This document shows, piece after piece, positions 27,108 to 36,708 of a DNA stretch of 58,124 nucleotides. Source of the DNA: Chitinivibrionales bacterium (GTDB lineage Bacteria > Fibrobacterota > Chitinivibrionia > Chitinivibrionales > JANQEN01). Made by a program: the position numbers and the translations under genes. The notes beneath the pieces are model-generated. The model saw only the letters and a list, made by a program, of their open reading frames with translations, was not told the DNA's origin and ran no database searches. The stretch is taken from positions 1 to 58,124 of the forward strand of contig JANQEN010000046.1 of assembly GCA_028278335.1 (NCBI GenBank). The letters are read 5' to 3'. Within the stretch, counting starts at the first letter, position 1. Every line of letters begins with the position of its first letter.

Positions 27108-27701
27108 ATGTTAGATCTTCTTTTAAGCCTTGATAGGGCCCTGTTTGTGTTTTTTAATGCTGTTATTTCAAATCCAGTATTCGATGTTGTTTTTCCATAT
27201 ATCACAAAAAGTAGGCACTGGGTCATTCCAGGAATTGTGGGTGCAGTAGTTTTTATTTTTTTCAAGAAAAAGCAAGCCTTAATAATTCTGGGACTTGCAA
27301 TAATCACTGTTGCTCTCTCTGATCCTATATCGGTTCGCATTTTAAAGCCCCTTTTTGGCCGATTGAGACCTTGCCATCCATCCTATTTCCAAGATGGTGT
27401 CCATATGTTTCTTCAGGGGTGTCATTTTTTCTTCGGCCATAAAACTTCACTCTCCATGCCTTCTGCCCATGCAACCAATATCTTTGCTCAGGCAATGCTA
27501 CTAACCCTCTTCTTTCCTAAGCAGGTGTGGTACTTTTTTGTCTTTGCCGCAGCTATTGGATTTTCTCGAGTCTATGTGGGTGTCCACTATCCCTTTGATG
27601 TTTTTGTTGGCGCTCTTGTGGGAATGGCTATTGGAGCATCCGTTTATTTATTGTATAATTATATTCGACAATGGGTACGCTTAAGAAAAACCTCTTCTTA
27701 A
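27108..27701 (+). CDS. PAP2-family membrane phosphatase
   Basis: This integral membrane phosphatase of about 197 residues (ATG 27108; a TTG at 27081 is an alternative) has about six hydrophobic segments. The three catalytic motifs are complete: KPLFGRLRP, SMPSAHAT and SRVYVGVHYPFD. Family members dephosphorylate undecaprenyl pyrophosphate, phosphatidylglycerol phosphate or lipid A. Placement near a penicillin-binding protein gene fits undecaprenyl-pyrophosphate recycling, but that is inference. Confidence 0.88.
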   Translation: MLDLLLSLDRALFVFFNAVISNPVFDVVFPYITKSRHWVIPGIVGAVVFIFFKKKQALIILGLAIITVALSDPISVRILKPLFGRLRPCHPSYFQDGVHMFLQGCHFFFGHKTSLSMPSAHATNIFAQAMLLTLFFPKQVWYFFVFAAAIGFSRVYVGVHYPFDVFVGALVGMAIGASVYLLYNYIRQWVRLRKTSS

Positions 27702-27775
27702 GCTGCTTAATATATAGAGTAATAAGACCATGAATAGTCACCAGTGGTGTCATTCTGGTTTTGTATGGTGCGGAT

Positions 27776-28963
27776 ATGAAAAAACAGAGACGGGTCAACT
27801 TTCGACAGAAGGTCATTCTTTTTTTAAAGACCAATCCCTGGTTGAGAATTGTCCTATTTATTTCCTCACTCATTCTTATCAGTTCCCTGGTGGTGTATGC
27901 CATTGAGAGAAATACCAATGAGGGATTTATCTCCTTTTTTGATAGTCTCTGGTGGACCATTGTCACTATATCAACAGTTGGTTATGGTGATAGACTTCCC
28001 CATACCTTGTCGGGAAGGATAATTGCAATTGCAACGATCTTTGTTGGAATGGGTATCATGGGAACCGTTACCGGCCGTATTGCATCTTTTCTTATGGAGC
28101 GTCAGATGAAAGAAGAGAAGGGATTATTGGATTTTTCCAAAATGCGAGGTCATTTTGTTATCTGTGGATGGAAGCGGGAGATGCACTTGGTCCTCTATGA
28201 TGTGCTTAAAAGTAATCCTGACTTTAGTCCCCTTGATGTGGTGTTGATTAACAAAGCTCCGGTTGACGAACTCAACATGCTTCGCAGTGATCCATTGCTT
28301 GAGGGGCTTAAGTATGTGTATGGTGATTTTGTTGAGGAGATTGACATTGTTCGAGCCGGAGTAAAGGGTGCCTCACGCATTTTAGTCATGGCCGATTATT
28401 TGACAGCCGGTGATTTGCAGCAGATTGATTCTAAGACAGTTATGGCTGTCATGAATATAAAAAATCTTAACAAGCGAGCCTATGTTTGTGCAGAGCTTTT
28501 AGATACAAAATTTGAGAAATATCTTAAGCTTTCCCATTGTGATGAGATATTATTATCTCGTTCCTTTTCCCGCTCCATGCTCTCTTCTGCGTCATCAGGT
28601 AGTGGCTTGGCTCATGTGGTCCACTCCTTACTTTCGGGGGACTCGGGGACGGCCATTTCAACAGTTGCGATTCCTCATACCTTTGTAGGAAGGACATTTC
28701 AAGAGTTTAAGTCGCATATGTATACTCGCCAAAATGCACTCCTTATCGGCCTGTTAGAAAACACCGGGAACATCCTTAAGAGAAAGCGACAAGCCTTGCG
28801 GACTGCCCAAAAGAACCCAGATATATCTAAGCTTATTCCTGAGTTGCAAAGTGTCAAGAATATCAGATCCAATGACCCCGTACTCAATCCACAACGGGAT
28901 TATGTTATCAAAAAGTCATCCCGTGGTATCATTTTAGTAAATACCGAATCTCTTTCATCATAA
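27776..28963 (+). CDS. Two-transmembrane potassium channel with RCK/TrkA-N domain
   Basis: The 395-residue inner-membrane protein has two membrane segments around the pore helix WWTIVTISTVGYGD, whose TVGYGD is the potassium selectivity filter. A cytoplasmic RCK (TrkA-N) domain follows (GHFVICGWKREMHLVLYDVL, VYGDFVEE), then an RCK-C-like part (FVGRTFQEFKSHM). The nucleotide loop is G-W-K-R-E instead of G-x-G-x-x-G, as in several gated channels. I use ATG 27776; a TTG 15 nt earlier is possible. The next gene, 14 nt away, codes for a free cyclic-nucleotide-binding domain that may regulate it. Confidence 0.9.
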   Translation: MKKQRRVNFRQKVILFLKTNPWLRIVLFISSLILISSLVVYAIERNTNEGFISFFDSLWWTIVTISTVGYGDRLPHTLSGRIIAIATIFVGMGIMGTVTGRIASFLMERQMKEEKGLLDFSKMRGHFVICGWKREMHLVLYDVLKSNPDFSPLDVVLINKAPVDELNMLRSDPLLEGLKYVYGDFVEEIDIVRAGVKGASRILVMADYLTAGDLQQIDSKTVMAVMNIKNLNKRAYVCAELLDTKFEKYLKLSHCDEILLSRSFSRSMLSSASSGSGLAHVVHSLLSGDSGTAISTVAIPHTFVGRTFQEFKSHMYTRQNALLIGLLENTGNILKRKRQALRTAQKNPDISKLIPELQSVKNIRSNDPVLNPQRDYVIKKSSRGIILVNTESLSS

Positions 28964-28977
28964 ATGAGGATATTCCT

Positions 28978-29499
28978 ATGAGTGTGAAGAGTGAACTCAA
29001 AGAAAAAGTAGCCTGTTTAAAAAAGATCAGTATCTTTAAGGACCTTGTTGAGAATAGCAAAGCAATGCGTGAGATCGCCTCACTTTTTAAAACAGTCCAT
29101 TTTTCTGCTGGTGAAAATGTGATTGAAGAGAAGATCCATGGCCATTCAATTTACATTATCAAAGACGGATCGGTTGAGGTAATAAAAAAGACCCTTCATG
29201 GTGATTCCTATGTGGTGGTTGATCTTTCTGCGGATATGAATATTTTTTTTGGTGAAGTGGGTCTTTTGAACCCTGATGAACGCTCAGCCACGGTTCGCTG
29301 TAAAACTGATTGCGAGTTTTACAAATTAGAGCGGGAACAGTTTTTAGAATTTGGGGACAAGAATCCAAGAATCGGTCTGGTTATCACCAGAGAGATATCA
29401 AGTATTGTATGTAAACGACTTCGGAAAGCGAATAATGATATTTTAACACTCTTCGATGCATTGGTTGAAGAGGTCGGGCTTTCTGAGGGTATTGAATGA
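28978..29499 (+). CDS. Stand-alone cyclic-nucleotide-binding domain protein
   Basis: The 173-residue cytoplasmic protein is a cNMP-binding beta-roll: GHSIYIIKDGSVEVIKK, then the phosphate-binding cassette FFGEVGLLNPDERSATVRC with the conserved Gly-Glu and Arg. A short helical tail follows but no DNA-binding domain of the CRP type, so it is not a transcription factor. It lies 14 nt after the potassium-channel gene in the same direction. The most economical idea is a trans-acting regulatory subunit for that channel. Confidence 0.82.
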   Translation: MSVKSELKEKVACLKKISIFKDLVENSKAMREIASLFKTVHFSAGENVIEEKIHGHSIYIIKDGSVEVIKKTLHGDSYVVVDLSADMNIFFGEVGLLNPDERSATVRCKTDCEFYKLEREQFLEFGDKNPRIGLVITREISSIVCKRLRKANNDILTLFDALVEEVGLSEGIE

Positions 29500-29718
29500 A
29501 TTTAGATAATATCCATCTCTTGCTTTAAAATAGTTTGCATTGGGTCTTTTATTCCCCTTCAATATAAAACAGAACACCACAGAAAATATTGGATTATTGA
29601 CTATGTAGCAAATTTGTACAATGTTATTTTATAACCATAAAGCAAATATATGTAGCATTTGCATTCAGATCCTTATCACGTCAGTATATTTGGAATACTT
29701 AACTCTAAGGAGAGTTGT

Positions 29719-32640
29719 TTGGACATAAAAAGAATAGTAGAAACATTACATGCGGTATTTATTAAGAATAGAATAGTATTAATCCTCTTGATCTGTCTTG
29801 GGGGGATTCTCCTCAGTATCTATCCTACCTATCTTATTGCTGGTGCAGTGTTCAACCGCTACTTTGACAAGTGGGGCGATCGGTTGGTCGCTTTGGAGAA
29901 GAAGGGGCTTCTCTCTAAAGAGTTTGGCGCAGCCTGGCAAGACATTCTACAACAAGATGCAATGAGTCGAGAGGCCGGTGCCTTTACTAAGGAGGATACC
30001 GCAGGTACTGATAGCGTACATATTGTTGATGGTATTGCAGTGAATGATTATCCCTCTTTAAGTATAGTGGGACGTTTAAATGAGGTGCATGCTTATTCAA
30101 ATACCATAACCATTGTTGATCGACTGGATAGACAAATTGCAATAATCCGGACCGATCATACTCGTGCAAAGATCGATGCCTTTCCAGAGGTATTAAAAGA
30201 GGCGATCATTGCAGCTGAGGATGGTGGGTTTTACAATAATGCCTTGGGTTTTGAATATAAGAGCTTTGTCCGTGCCATAGTGCGAGCCACCTTTGAGACT
30301 CTCACCTCTTTTAAAGCAGCCTCTCCTCGTGGAACTTCTTCAATTACCCAACAGGTTGCAAAGCTATTTGTCTCTTATCTTGACGAAGCGGGGAATAGAA
30401 GGGTGAGCTGGTCAGTGGATCGTAAAAAACGTGAGCTTCGGATCGCGGCTGCTCTTCGAAAGATGTATACACCTGATGAAATATTAGAGGTCTATTTGAA
30501 CCACTGCATTGCCAGTGATTATGGATTGATTGGCGTTAAGGATATTGCGCTTGGACTCTTTGGAAAAGATCTTGACGAGCTTTCCGATGCAGATTGTATC
30601 TATATAGCACGTATGGTAAAGTGGGGGAGGAACATTCCCTCAAAGGTAAGAAAACAGTGTCGTATTGACATGCCCCGTATGGGAGCACGACTTGATTGGC
30701 CAAAAGAGCATCAAGAGAAAATTCTTCGGGCTTTGGACGATATCACCTTTGTTAAGCCCAAGCAGATTCAGACAAACTATGGTCACTTGGTTGACTTAGC
30801 CAATGAGTTTTGGTTGCGCTATCTGAATAAAAAGGAGGGAAGAACTGAGGGCTTTAATCGGGATATGGATATTATTGATCCCAACTCTCTTATTAGAAAA
30901 AAGGGAAATCTCACGATCCGCCTCACTATTGATATCAAGCTGCAACAATTTTTAGAGCAACTCGTGAAAAAGAGAGGTTATGGTCAGGATACGGTTATCT
31001 ATACGGATGTTCGTATTGGTAGTTTTGGCCAAAACATCCAACGGCCTGGCAAGCCACGGGATACGGTCAGATCTATTCTGGTTGTGGATTCCGCAAAAAG
31101 CTTCTCTGAACCGAGATCTGACTTTGTTACAACGCTCCAAAAGGGTGATACGCTGGTCACCAATATTCGCTATGCCTCAAGGGGAAAGAATAGGTGGCGA
31201 AGGAGCCTCTATTTCTATACGCGCCGCCCTATTCGCGTTGATGGGCAATATTTTGCCTATTGCATACTCGATTCTCGATCGGGTAAACTTCTGGCCTACT
31301 ATTCAAAGGACGAGATTGGATCTCGTCTTGCCTGTCTTCTAAGGAATCGTGTACCCAATGGTTCATCCACTGCAAAGCCAATTTTAAATGCCGTCAATTT
31401 TGATTTGGGGAATTTTCAGGCCTATGCAAAGTGGAGTGATAGTGTGCCTGTATCAGACAGTGTACCCTGGGCTCGTACTATGGAGCGGAAGCGGGGTAAG
31501 CCCTGGGAAGTGGTTTTTAAGCATAGTGCAGTACGAGGCAAAGGGTATCGTGTTCATAACCATGGGAATATCTTTGAGGGGTGCCAATATCTTTTTGATC
31601 ACCTGGCCACATCAAACAATATTTACGGTGTCGAATCTATCTATCGTCTTAATCGAAAGGTTGTTGATAAAAAGGGAGAAATAATTCCCGAGGATTTTCG
31701 ATTTGCCCAGTTCTTTTATCGCATCAATGCCTTAGACCGTATACAACAGGAATTTAAGAAAAAGCAGGTCACCGGTGTTCGCATTTATAAAGAACTTGCC
31801 CGCATAGTTGGTGTAGACGTTGATACCATGGTTGCCTATGGCAAAAAGATGGGTGTTTCGGACAGTCTCTATTCTATTGCTCTGGGTACACTGGAAATGA
31901 CTCTTTACGAACAGGCACACCTCTTTAATGTCCTGTACAATAATGACCTCATTGAGAGACCTATTGAGCATCCGAGCCTTATTATTGATCAAATTACGAT
32001 GAACAATGTTGCCATTCCTATGAAAAAGCTGGATACGATTAAACGGTTTCATCCCTTTGCAGATGTCAATAATATTAGGCCGAGTTACCTTGGTATGCAT
32101 AAGCGGCTCATTTCCAATAAATGGGATGGTCTGAGTAAGTACGATATTGATTACCTACCTGATTCGATTGATGCACATACCTTTGATTCAGCCTATAGTT
32201 GGGATGCCTATCTCTTAAGTACTCCCTTATCCAATTATGCCAAAAGTGGCACCACCGATGATGTGCTCCGTCCCTACAATGTAGATGTGATCAGTAAAAA
32301 GCGAACAAACTATGGTCTTTGGAATGCGGTGGTTAGGGTTGACATGTCCAAATTTGTCAATGACACGGTTCCTGATATTCGAGATTTGACTATAGCCTGT
32401 ATTGGTGAGTGTAATGATCGCTATACAGGGCATCGTGATGGAAAAACATTGCATAAGTTTGTTTCCCGGGATCTCTTAAAGAAGGCTGGTGTGGTACCAA
32501 TGACAGGATACTTTAAGCAATACGAGGCATACCTTAAACGAGTAACACCGGATTCAGCACAGACCTGCGGTGATGTTGAACCTCAAGAAATATTGGATAC
32601 AGTCCCTAAATCAACTGGGCTTGATTTGACTGAGTGGTAG
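29719..32640 (+). CDS. Divergent class A penicillin-binding protein (transglycosylase/transpeptidase)
   Basis: The best start is TTG 29719, 6 nt after an AAGGAG site, giving 973 residues; a TTG at 29659 is an alternative. After one membrane anchor (about 18-40) comes a GT51 glycosyltransferase domain: Glu167 in AAEDGGFYNN (usually EDxxFxxH), SPRGTSSITQQVAKLF and RKKRELRIAAALRK, which keeps the R-K-x-x-E motif. The transpeptidase half has Ser550 in SSTAK, SNN and Lys842 in KSGTTDD, so both activities look intact, although much of the sequence is diverged. It polymerises and crosslinks peptidoglycan on the outer face of the inner membrane. It is longer than typical PBP1 proteins. Confidence 0.88.
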   Translation: MDIKRIVETLHAVFIKNRIVLILLICLGGILLSIYPTYLIAGAVFNRYFDKWGDRLVALEKKGLLSKEFGAAWQDILQQDAMSREAGAFTKEDTAGTDSVHIVDGIAVNDYPSLSIVGRLNEVHAYSNTITIVDRLDRQIAIIRTDHTRAKIDAFPEVLKEAIIAAEDGGFYNNALGFEYKSFVRAIVRATFETLTSFKAASPRGTSSITQQVAKLFVSYLDEAGNRRVSWSVDRKKRELRIAAALRKMYTPDEILEVYLNHCIASDYGLIGVKDIALGLFGKDLDELSDADCIYIARMVKWGRNIPSKVRKQCRIDMPRMGARLDWPKEHQEKILRALDDITFVKPKQIQTNYGHLVDLANEFWLRYLNKKEGRTEGFNRDMDIIDPNSLIRKKGNLTIRLTIDIKLQQFLEQLVKKRGYGQDTVIYTDVRIGSFGQNIQRPGKPRDTVRSILVVDSAKSFSEPRSDFVTTLQKGDTLVTNIRYASRGKNRWRRSLYFYTRRPIRVDGQYFAYCILDSRSGKLLAYYSKDEIGSRLACLLRNRVPNGSSTAKPILNAVNFDLGNFQAYAKWSDSVPVSDSVPWARTMERKRGKPWEVVFKHSAVRGKGYRVHNHGNIFEGCQYLFDHLATSNNIYGVESIYRLNRKVVDKKGEIIPEDFRFAQFFYRINALDRIQQEFKKKQVTGVRIYKELARIVGVDVDTMVAYGKKMGVSDSLYSIALGTLEMTLYEQAHLFNVLYNNDLIERPIEHPSLIIDQITMNNVAIPMKKLDTIKRFHPFADVNNIRPSYLGMHKRLISNKWDGLSKYDIDYLPDSIDAHTFDSAYSWDAYLLSTPLSNYAKSGTTDDVLRPYNVDVISKKRTNYGLWNAVVRVDMSKFVNDTVPDIRDLTIACIGECNDRYTGHRDGKTLHKFVSRDLLKKAGVVPMTGYFKQYEAYLKRVTPDSAQTCGDVEPQEILDTVPKSTGLDLTEW

Positions 32641-32650
32641 GAAACTTTGG

Positions 32651-33814
32651 TTAAAAAGATAGGATGGTCCCGATACCAAAATCCTGCTTTTGCATGAACA
32701 CATCAAAGGCAATATGGTCAAAATGAAAACTGAGGCCACCACTCACTATGTTGGATGGCTCCATTGACAGATAGCCTGGGCGTCCAGTGATATGCTTTGG
32801 GCCTCGGGCATACCCAAAACGTAATCCAATGATCTTGTCTAAGAGCCATACTTCCAGCCCTGTGTGCAAGGCGATCTTTAAATCCTGATCACGATCAAAT
32901 ATACCAATAAATTCCAAATCAAAGGGGACCATAAGGGTGACTTTGTTCTGTGCAATATTAGGCTGATAGGCTATACCAATGGTCATTCTTTTGTAAACTT
33001 TGTTGTTTTTTTCAGCCTTCTTATCATGATTACTCATCAGATATGAGGAGTCAACAACAATGGAATCATTGGTGGTCGAATCAATGAAACTCCAGATCGT
33101 GTCATTGACACTGGGTGAGTGCGACTGCCATGTGTATCCTAAAAGATTATGAAACACCAATCCGAAATGGAGATTAGGTACTACATTGTCCTGATAGAAA
33201 CCAAGGTCAAAGAGAAACCTATTTTCTTCACGCACCCGCATCTGGTTGGGTGGTAAATATCGATGGAGCAATATTGAATCTAAAAGAGTGTCTTTGTATA
33301 TATAGCGAAGGGTATTCAAAGAGTCAGTATAGGGGTCTGTCCACTTAAATGATTCATATCGAAGATTAAAACCAAGGTTAACCGCTCCTTGATTGAGGCT
33401 TTTGTCAAAGAGTCTTCCAGCGAAAGTGATAATAACTTCATTTTGACGATTTTCTTCGGTGCTATTTAAAAGACGATAAAGCGCTCCGACTGTTGATTTA
33501 TCGTTTAGATATGCACTTGCTCCTGTAGAAAGTATGTTCTTTTCAAAGAGAGAATCCTTCTCATATCCCACAAGTCCAGAATACTTTCGCTCCTTTAAAA
33601 AATGCCAATTGTGAACCAGAGCCGGATTGAGTGTCGCACTTGAAACGGCCTCGGGGATGGCAACTCCACTTCCGGATAAACCGCAAAATCGATAATTGAA
33701 AAGGCTCCGGTTTGCTCCGAATTGAAGGTCGATTTCTGCTGTGGTGGAGGTTAACACACCAATCAGTAGGGTCAGAATAATTATATGTAAAAGCGTTCGC
33801 ATTGCTGTTCTCAT
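32651..33814 (-). CDS. Outer-membrane beta-barrel protein (PorV/UPF0164-like)
   Basis: The 387-residue protein has a signal peptide (about 1-26) and alternating strands typical of a barrel. The start SGSGVAIPEAVSSATLNPALV resembles the G-x-A-x-x-x-NPA opening of PorV/FadL-like families, and it ends in an amphipathic strand GIGTILSF with terminal Phe. Function is unknown. It converges with the penicillin-binding protein gene, 10 bp from its stop. ATG 33802 is an alternative start. Confidence 0.65.
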   Translation of the reverse strand: MRTAMRTLLHIIILTLLIGVLTSTTAEIDLQFGANRSLFNYRFCGLSGSGVAIPEAVSSATLNPALVHNWHFLKERKYSGLVGYEKDSLFEKNILSTGASAYLNDKSTVGALYRLLNSTEENRQNEVIITFAGRLFDKSLNQGAVNLGFNLRYESFKWTDPYTDSLNTLRYIYKDTLLDSILLHRYLPPNQMRVREENRFLFDLGFYQDNVVPNLHFGLVFHNLLGYTWQSHSPSVNDTIWSFIDSTTNDSIVVDSSYLMSNHDKKAEKNNKVYKRMTIGIAYQPNIAQNKVTLMVPFDLEFIGIFDRDQDLKIALHTGLEVWLLDKIIGLRFGYARGPKHITGRPGYLSMEPSNIVSGGLSFHFDHIAFDVFMQKQDFGIGTILSF

Positions 33815-33859
33815 AACATCTAAGGATGAACAAGTGACTTGTCGATTTAATTTCTTGAA

Positions 33860-33960
33860 TCCTCACACTCAACTGAGGAACTAAGAATAATATAATTAAT
33901 TGGCAATTAGTCGCGTTGTTAAAGAATCATTAACCTAAATATCTTAGTTGAATGTGAGGA
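33860..33960. repeat. Imperfect 15-bp inverted repeat in intergenic region
   Basis: TCCTCACACTCAACT (33860-33874) is nearly the reverse complement of AGTTGAATGTGAGGA (33946-33960), with one mismatch and about 70 bp between the arms. The repeat lies in the 289-bp gap between the barrel gene and cbiO. It could be the ends of a small mobile element (MITE) or a long hairpin. The rest of the gap shows a 41-codon frame without a family match. Confidence 0.4.
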
Positions 33961-34103
33961 AATCGGTCTAAGTTCTTGTCACTAATGGAATTCGAAAAAC
34001 GCAGGTATATCACTCAAAGATATGTCGAGTATTTTCGGAGTGTCAGTAGTGGCAAGAGAAACAGCGGTTTACCGCAGGCAACTGAGATTTTTAGGTATAG
34101 AAA

Positions 34104-34871
34104 TCAGTGATCGCGAGGGATTCCCTCGACACTCCTTCTATGGGTATGGGGGAATAAGGAGTGCGGCTTTTCCATGTGATGGGCCTGCATAAGATCTTCA
34201 TCAGCAAGAAGTGTTCGAATAGGGCCATCGGCAACAATGGTGCCCTGATCCAAAATGATTGCTCGGCTACAGGTCTCTAAAAGAAACTCTAAATCATGAG
34301 AGGAGATCAGCAAGGTCTTTTTAAGAGAGCAAAGTAAGGTGATAATAGCCCGTCTGTTTTTCATGTCCAAGTTAGAGGTAGGCTCATCAAGGAGCATGAT
34401 CTCTGGCTGCATTGCTAAAAGTGTAGCCAAGGCAACCATTCGTTTCTCTCCTCCAGACAAGTTGTGGGGTGGCTTGTCACGTAAGGACTGGCAATTGACA
34501 CTTGCCAGGGCTACTTCAGCTTGATCGAATGCCGCCTTTTGTGTAAGCCCACTATTAAGTGGCCCAAAGGTTACATCGTCAATAACCGTTGATGAGAAGA
34601 GTTGATCATCGGGACTCTGAAAGAGATAGGAGATCGCTTGATTGAATTGATTATGTTTTACCTTTTTATCCTTTACTGTGATGGTTCCATCGGTGGGAGC
34701 GAGTATACCACAAAGCAATAAAAAGAGTGTGGTCTTGCCAGCACCATTGGGACCAATGAGAGCGACTCTCTCACCTATGTCAACATCAAGGGATACATTG
34801 GAAAGGATCCTTTGACCTGTTGTATAAGAAAAGGAACAATCTACTAAGGAAATACTTGTATTGTTTTTCAT
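34104..34871 (-). CDS. cbiO: Ni/Co ECF transporter ATPase CbiO/NikO
   Basis: The 255-residue ABC ATPase has Walker A LIGPNGAGKTT, signature LSGGEKRM, Walker B EIMLLDEP and the switch His in LLISSHDLEFL. I start at ATG 34871, which overlaps the cbiQ stop as ATGA; an in-frame ATG 11 codons earlier is less likely. It powers metal uptake with CbiQ and CbiM. It is the last gene of a five-gene minus-strand operon. Confidence 0.92.
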   Translation of the reverse strand: MKNNTSISLVDCSFSYTTGQRILSNVSLDVDIGERVALIGPNGAGKTTLFLLLCGILAPTDGTITVKDKKVKHNQFNQAISYLFQSPDDQLFSSTVIDDVTFGPLNSGLTQKAAFDQAEVALASVNCQSLRDKPPHNLSGGEKRMVALATLLAMQPEIMLLDEPTSNLDMKNRRAIITLLCSLKKTLLISSHDLEFLLETCSRAIILDQGTIVADGPIRTLLADEDLMQAHHMEKPHSLFPHTHRRSVEGIPRDH

Positions 34872-35617
34872 AGGATCTCGAGGCTTAAAATTGATACCAA
34901 ACATGCGAATATAATACCTGCTTTGGCTATATCCTGCCAGGTTGTTTTAAAGTGTTGGGTTACTGGAAAGGAGCCAGTAAATCCTCGTAGTTGCATGGCC
35001 TGATAGATTCGCTCACTCTGATCGTAGCTACGAACAAGAAGGGTAACTAGTATTGCCGTTGTGTTTTTTATATGGCGAATGCCCTTTATCACGGTATACC
35101 CTCTCAACTTTGCTGCGGTTATAAGCTTATCAACTTTGTCTAAATAGAGAAAAATATAGCGATAGGTTACAATGAGGAGAAAACAGAGGCCCTTTGGAAT
35201 CCTAAAGTAGGATAATGCTTGGACCAACACGGGTAATTTTGTTGAACTAAAAATTATTATTGACAAAGAGATGATAGTACAAGCTCGCAGTGTTACCATC
35301 CCTGAGAGATGTAGTCCCTCTTTGTAAATTGTCAGGAATCCCCATTGTGTTAAGATTGTTCCGCCTGATGTTAGAGAAAGTAAGGGTATCATCATTATAA
35401 GAATAAGAAAAAGCGGTTTAAGAGATTTTAAATAAGATGAAAGGGGAATTTTGCTATATACAATGAGTCCTAAGGCAAATAGATATAGAACAATGAGGTT
35501 CGTGTACTCTCTGGCAGAAGCAACCACAAAAATAAGCATTCCCACAAAAGCAAGCTTCCAGCGGGCATCCCAGGTGTGCATTGGTGAGTGTATTGCTGTT
35601 AAGTAATCAAGCTGCAT
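34868..35617 (-). CDS. cbiQ: Ni/Co ECF transporter transmembrane protein CbiQ/NikQ
   Basis: The 249-residue inner-membrane T-component has about six hydrophobic segments. The coupling-helix region contains the family A-x-x-x-R-G motifs: AAKLRGYTVI and AMQLRGF, which contact the ATPase. It couples CbiM to CbiO. Its stop overlaps the cbiO start by ATGA, and it follows cbiM by 18 bp, so it is part of the same operon. Confidence 0.9.
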   Translation of the reverse strand: MQLDYLTAIHSPMHTWDARWKLAFVGMLIFVVASAREYTNLIVLYLFALGLIVYSKIPLSSYLKSLKPLFLILIMMIPLLSLTSGGTILTQWGFLTIYKEGLHLSGMVTLRACTIISLSIIIFSSTKLPVLVQALSYFRIPKGLCFLLIVTYRYIFLYLDKVDKLITAAKLRGYTVIKGIRHIKNTTAILVTLLVRSYDQSERIYQAMQLRGFTGSFPVTQHFKTTWQDIAKAGIIFACLVSILSLEIL

Positions 35618-35635
35618 GGGACAATACCACCCTTT

Positions 35636-36241
35636 TTAAACACCCTTAAGCATGGCAGGTTTAATACGAAGGATATAAAAGACTGCAATAGCGGTTATGA
35701 TTCCCTCAACAATAGCAAGACCACCATTGGCAAAGGAGAAGATATAGGCAAATCCAGCAAAGGCCTCTTCGGAAAAAGAGATTAGCAGTACTATACCAGC
35801 CAGGGCGATAACCAAACCTAATGATGCTGAGACTCCTGCAACAAGGGCGTGCCCTATTTTGTTTTTTATCATTTTTGTGCCAAGTCGATATATTACAACA
35901 ATAAGCAACGAACTGATTGAAAGTAGTGAAGCATTGACACCCAGTGTGGAGAGTCCCCCATGTTGAAAAAGCAACGCCTGAAAAAAGAGTCCCACCGTTA
36001 TTGCCAGGGGAGCACGAATTCCCAATACAATGCTTACTAGCCCAAGAAGGGTTAGGTGAACCGAACTAAATCCAATACGAAAATGAATCAGTGACGCTAC
36101 AAAAAAGGCTGCTCCCATAACCGCAATCCGCGGGATTGATCGTTGATCAGTTTTGGCGAGCAAGGCTGCACAAAGACCGGAAGCTACCACATAGCCACCT
36201 AGGCATATTTTTGGATCAAGAATTCCATCGGAGATATGCAT
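35636..36241 (-). CDS. cbiM: Ni/Co ECF transporter substrate-binding protein CbiM/NikM
   Basis: The 201-residue membrane protein begins MHISDGILD, the hallmark of the family: the N-terminal Met-His end coordinates Ni or Co. Six to seven hydrophobic segments follow, including the conserved VHLTLLG stretch. It is the specificity component. It starts one base inside the stop of the upstream NikL-like gene (TAATG), so the two are coupled. Whether it prefers nickel or cobalt is suggested by the NikL-like neighbour (nickel) but not provable here. Confidence 0.93.
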   Translation of the reverse strand: MHISDGILDPKICLGGYVVASGLCAALLAKTDQRSIPRIAVMGAAFFVASLIHFRIGFSSVHLTLLGLVSIVLGIRAPLAITVGLFFQALLFQHGGLSTLGVNASLLSISSLLIVVIYRLGTKMIKNKIGHALVAGVSASLGLVIALAGIVLLISFSEEAFAGFAYIFSFANGGLAIVEGIITAIAVFYILRIKPAMLKGV

Positions 36242-36708
36242 TAGCCCTTTTTTCTCCTATAAAAGTAGAGTGCTGTACCAATAAATCCCCATAGTATGGA
36301 AATGGTCATGACTACCTTTTGAAAATTGCCGGGAACACTATTTTCGGCTCCATTAATTGGTGAGAGTGATGCATCAATTTCAAGGTTTATCCTCATCCCA
36401 TGTCCGCTTAAAGTGCGCACTTGGAAAGCCCAAAGTCCTGGTTTGTTGGGAGTGACATAAAAAGTCCCCAATGAATCTGTATAGGTAAGATCAGTTGCTT
36501 GGATTGATTGTGGAGGGAATATCAATACCTTAGCTGCAGTCATGGGATCACCATTGGAATACATCGCTTTTACGCCAATAGTATTATTTCTAATAATTTC
36601 ATACTTTGTGCCATGGCTATATATGCTTATTTGAGAAATAAAGAGTAAAAAGATTCCTATGAAACAGTTTTTTTTGGAAACAGAACATGGAGCTTTACAA
36701 TATCTCAT
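36241..36708 (-). CDS. NikL-like accessory protein of Ni/Co ECF transporter
   Basis: The 155-residue protein has a signal or membrane segment (about 14-30), an extracytoplasmic beta-sandwich domain (IGVKAMYSNGDPMTAAKVLIF, AFQVRTLSGHGMRINLEI) and one C-terminal membrane anchor (ISILWGFIGTALYFY). The layout, size and position directly before cbiM match NikL of the NikKMLQO nickel transporters. A His lies just after the probable signal cleavage site (SHGTKYE), a likely metal ligand. Its start overlaps the upstream lipoprotein stop by ATGA. Confidence 0.7.
   Translation of the reverse strand: MRYCKAPCSVSKKNCFIGIFLLFISQISIYSHGTKYEIIRNNTIGVKAMYSNGDPMTAAKVLIFPPQSIQATDLTYTDSLGTFYVTPNKPGLWAFQVRTLSGHGMRINLEIDASLSPINGAENSVPGNFQKVVMTISILWGFIGTALYFYRRKKG

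Noticed and set aside
33985..34110. 41-codon plus-strand frame after the inverted repeat
   Set aside because: It has no ribosome site and overlaps the 3' end of cbiO; no supporting feature.
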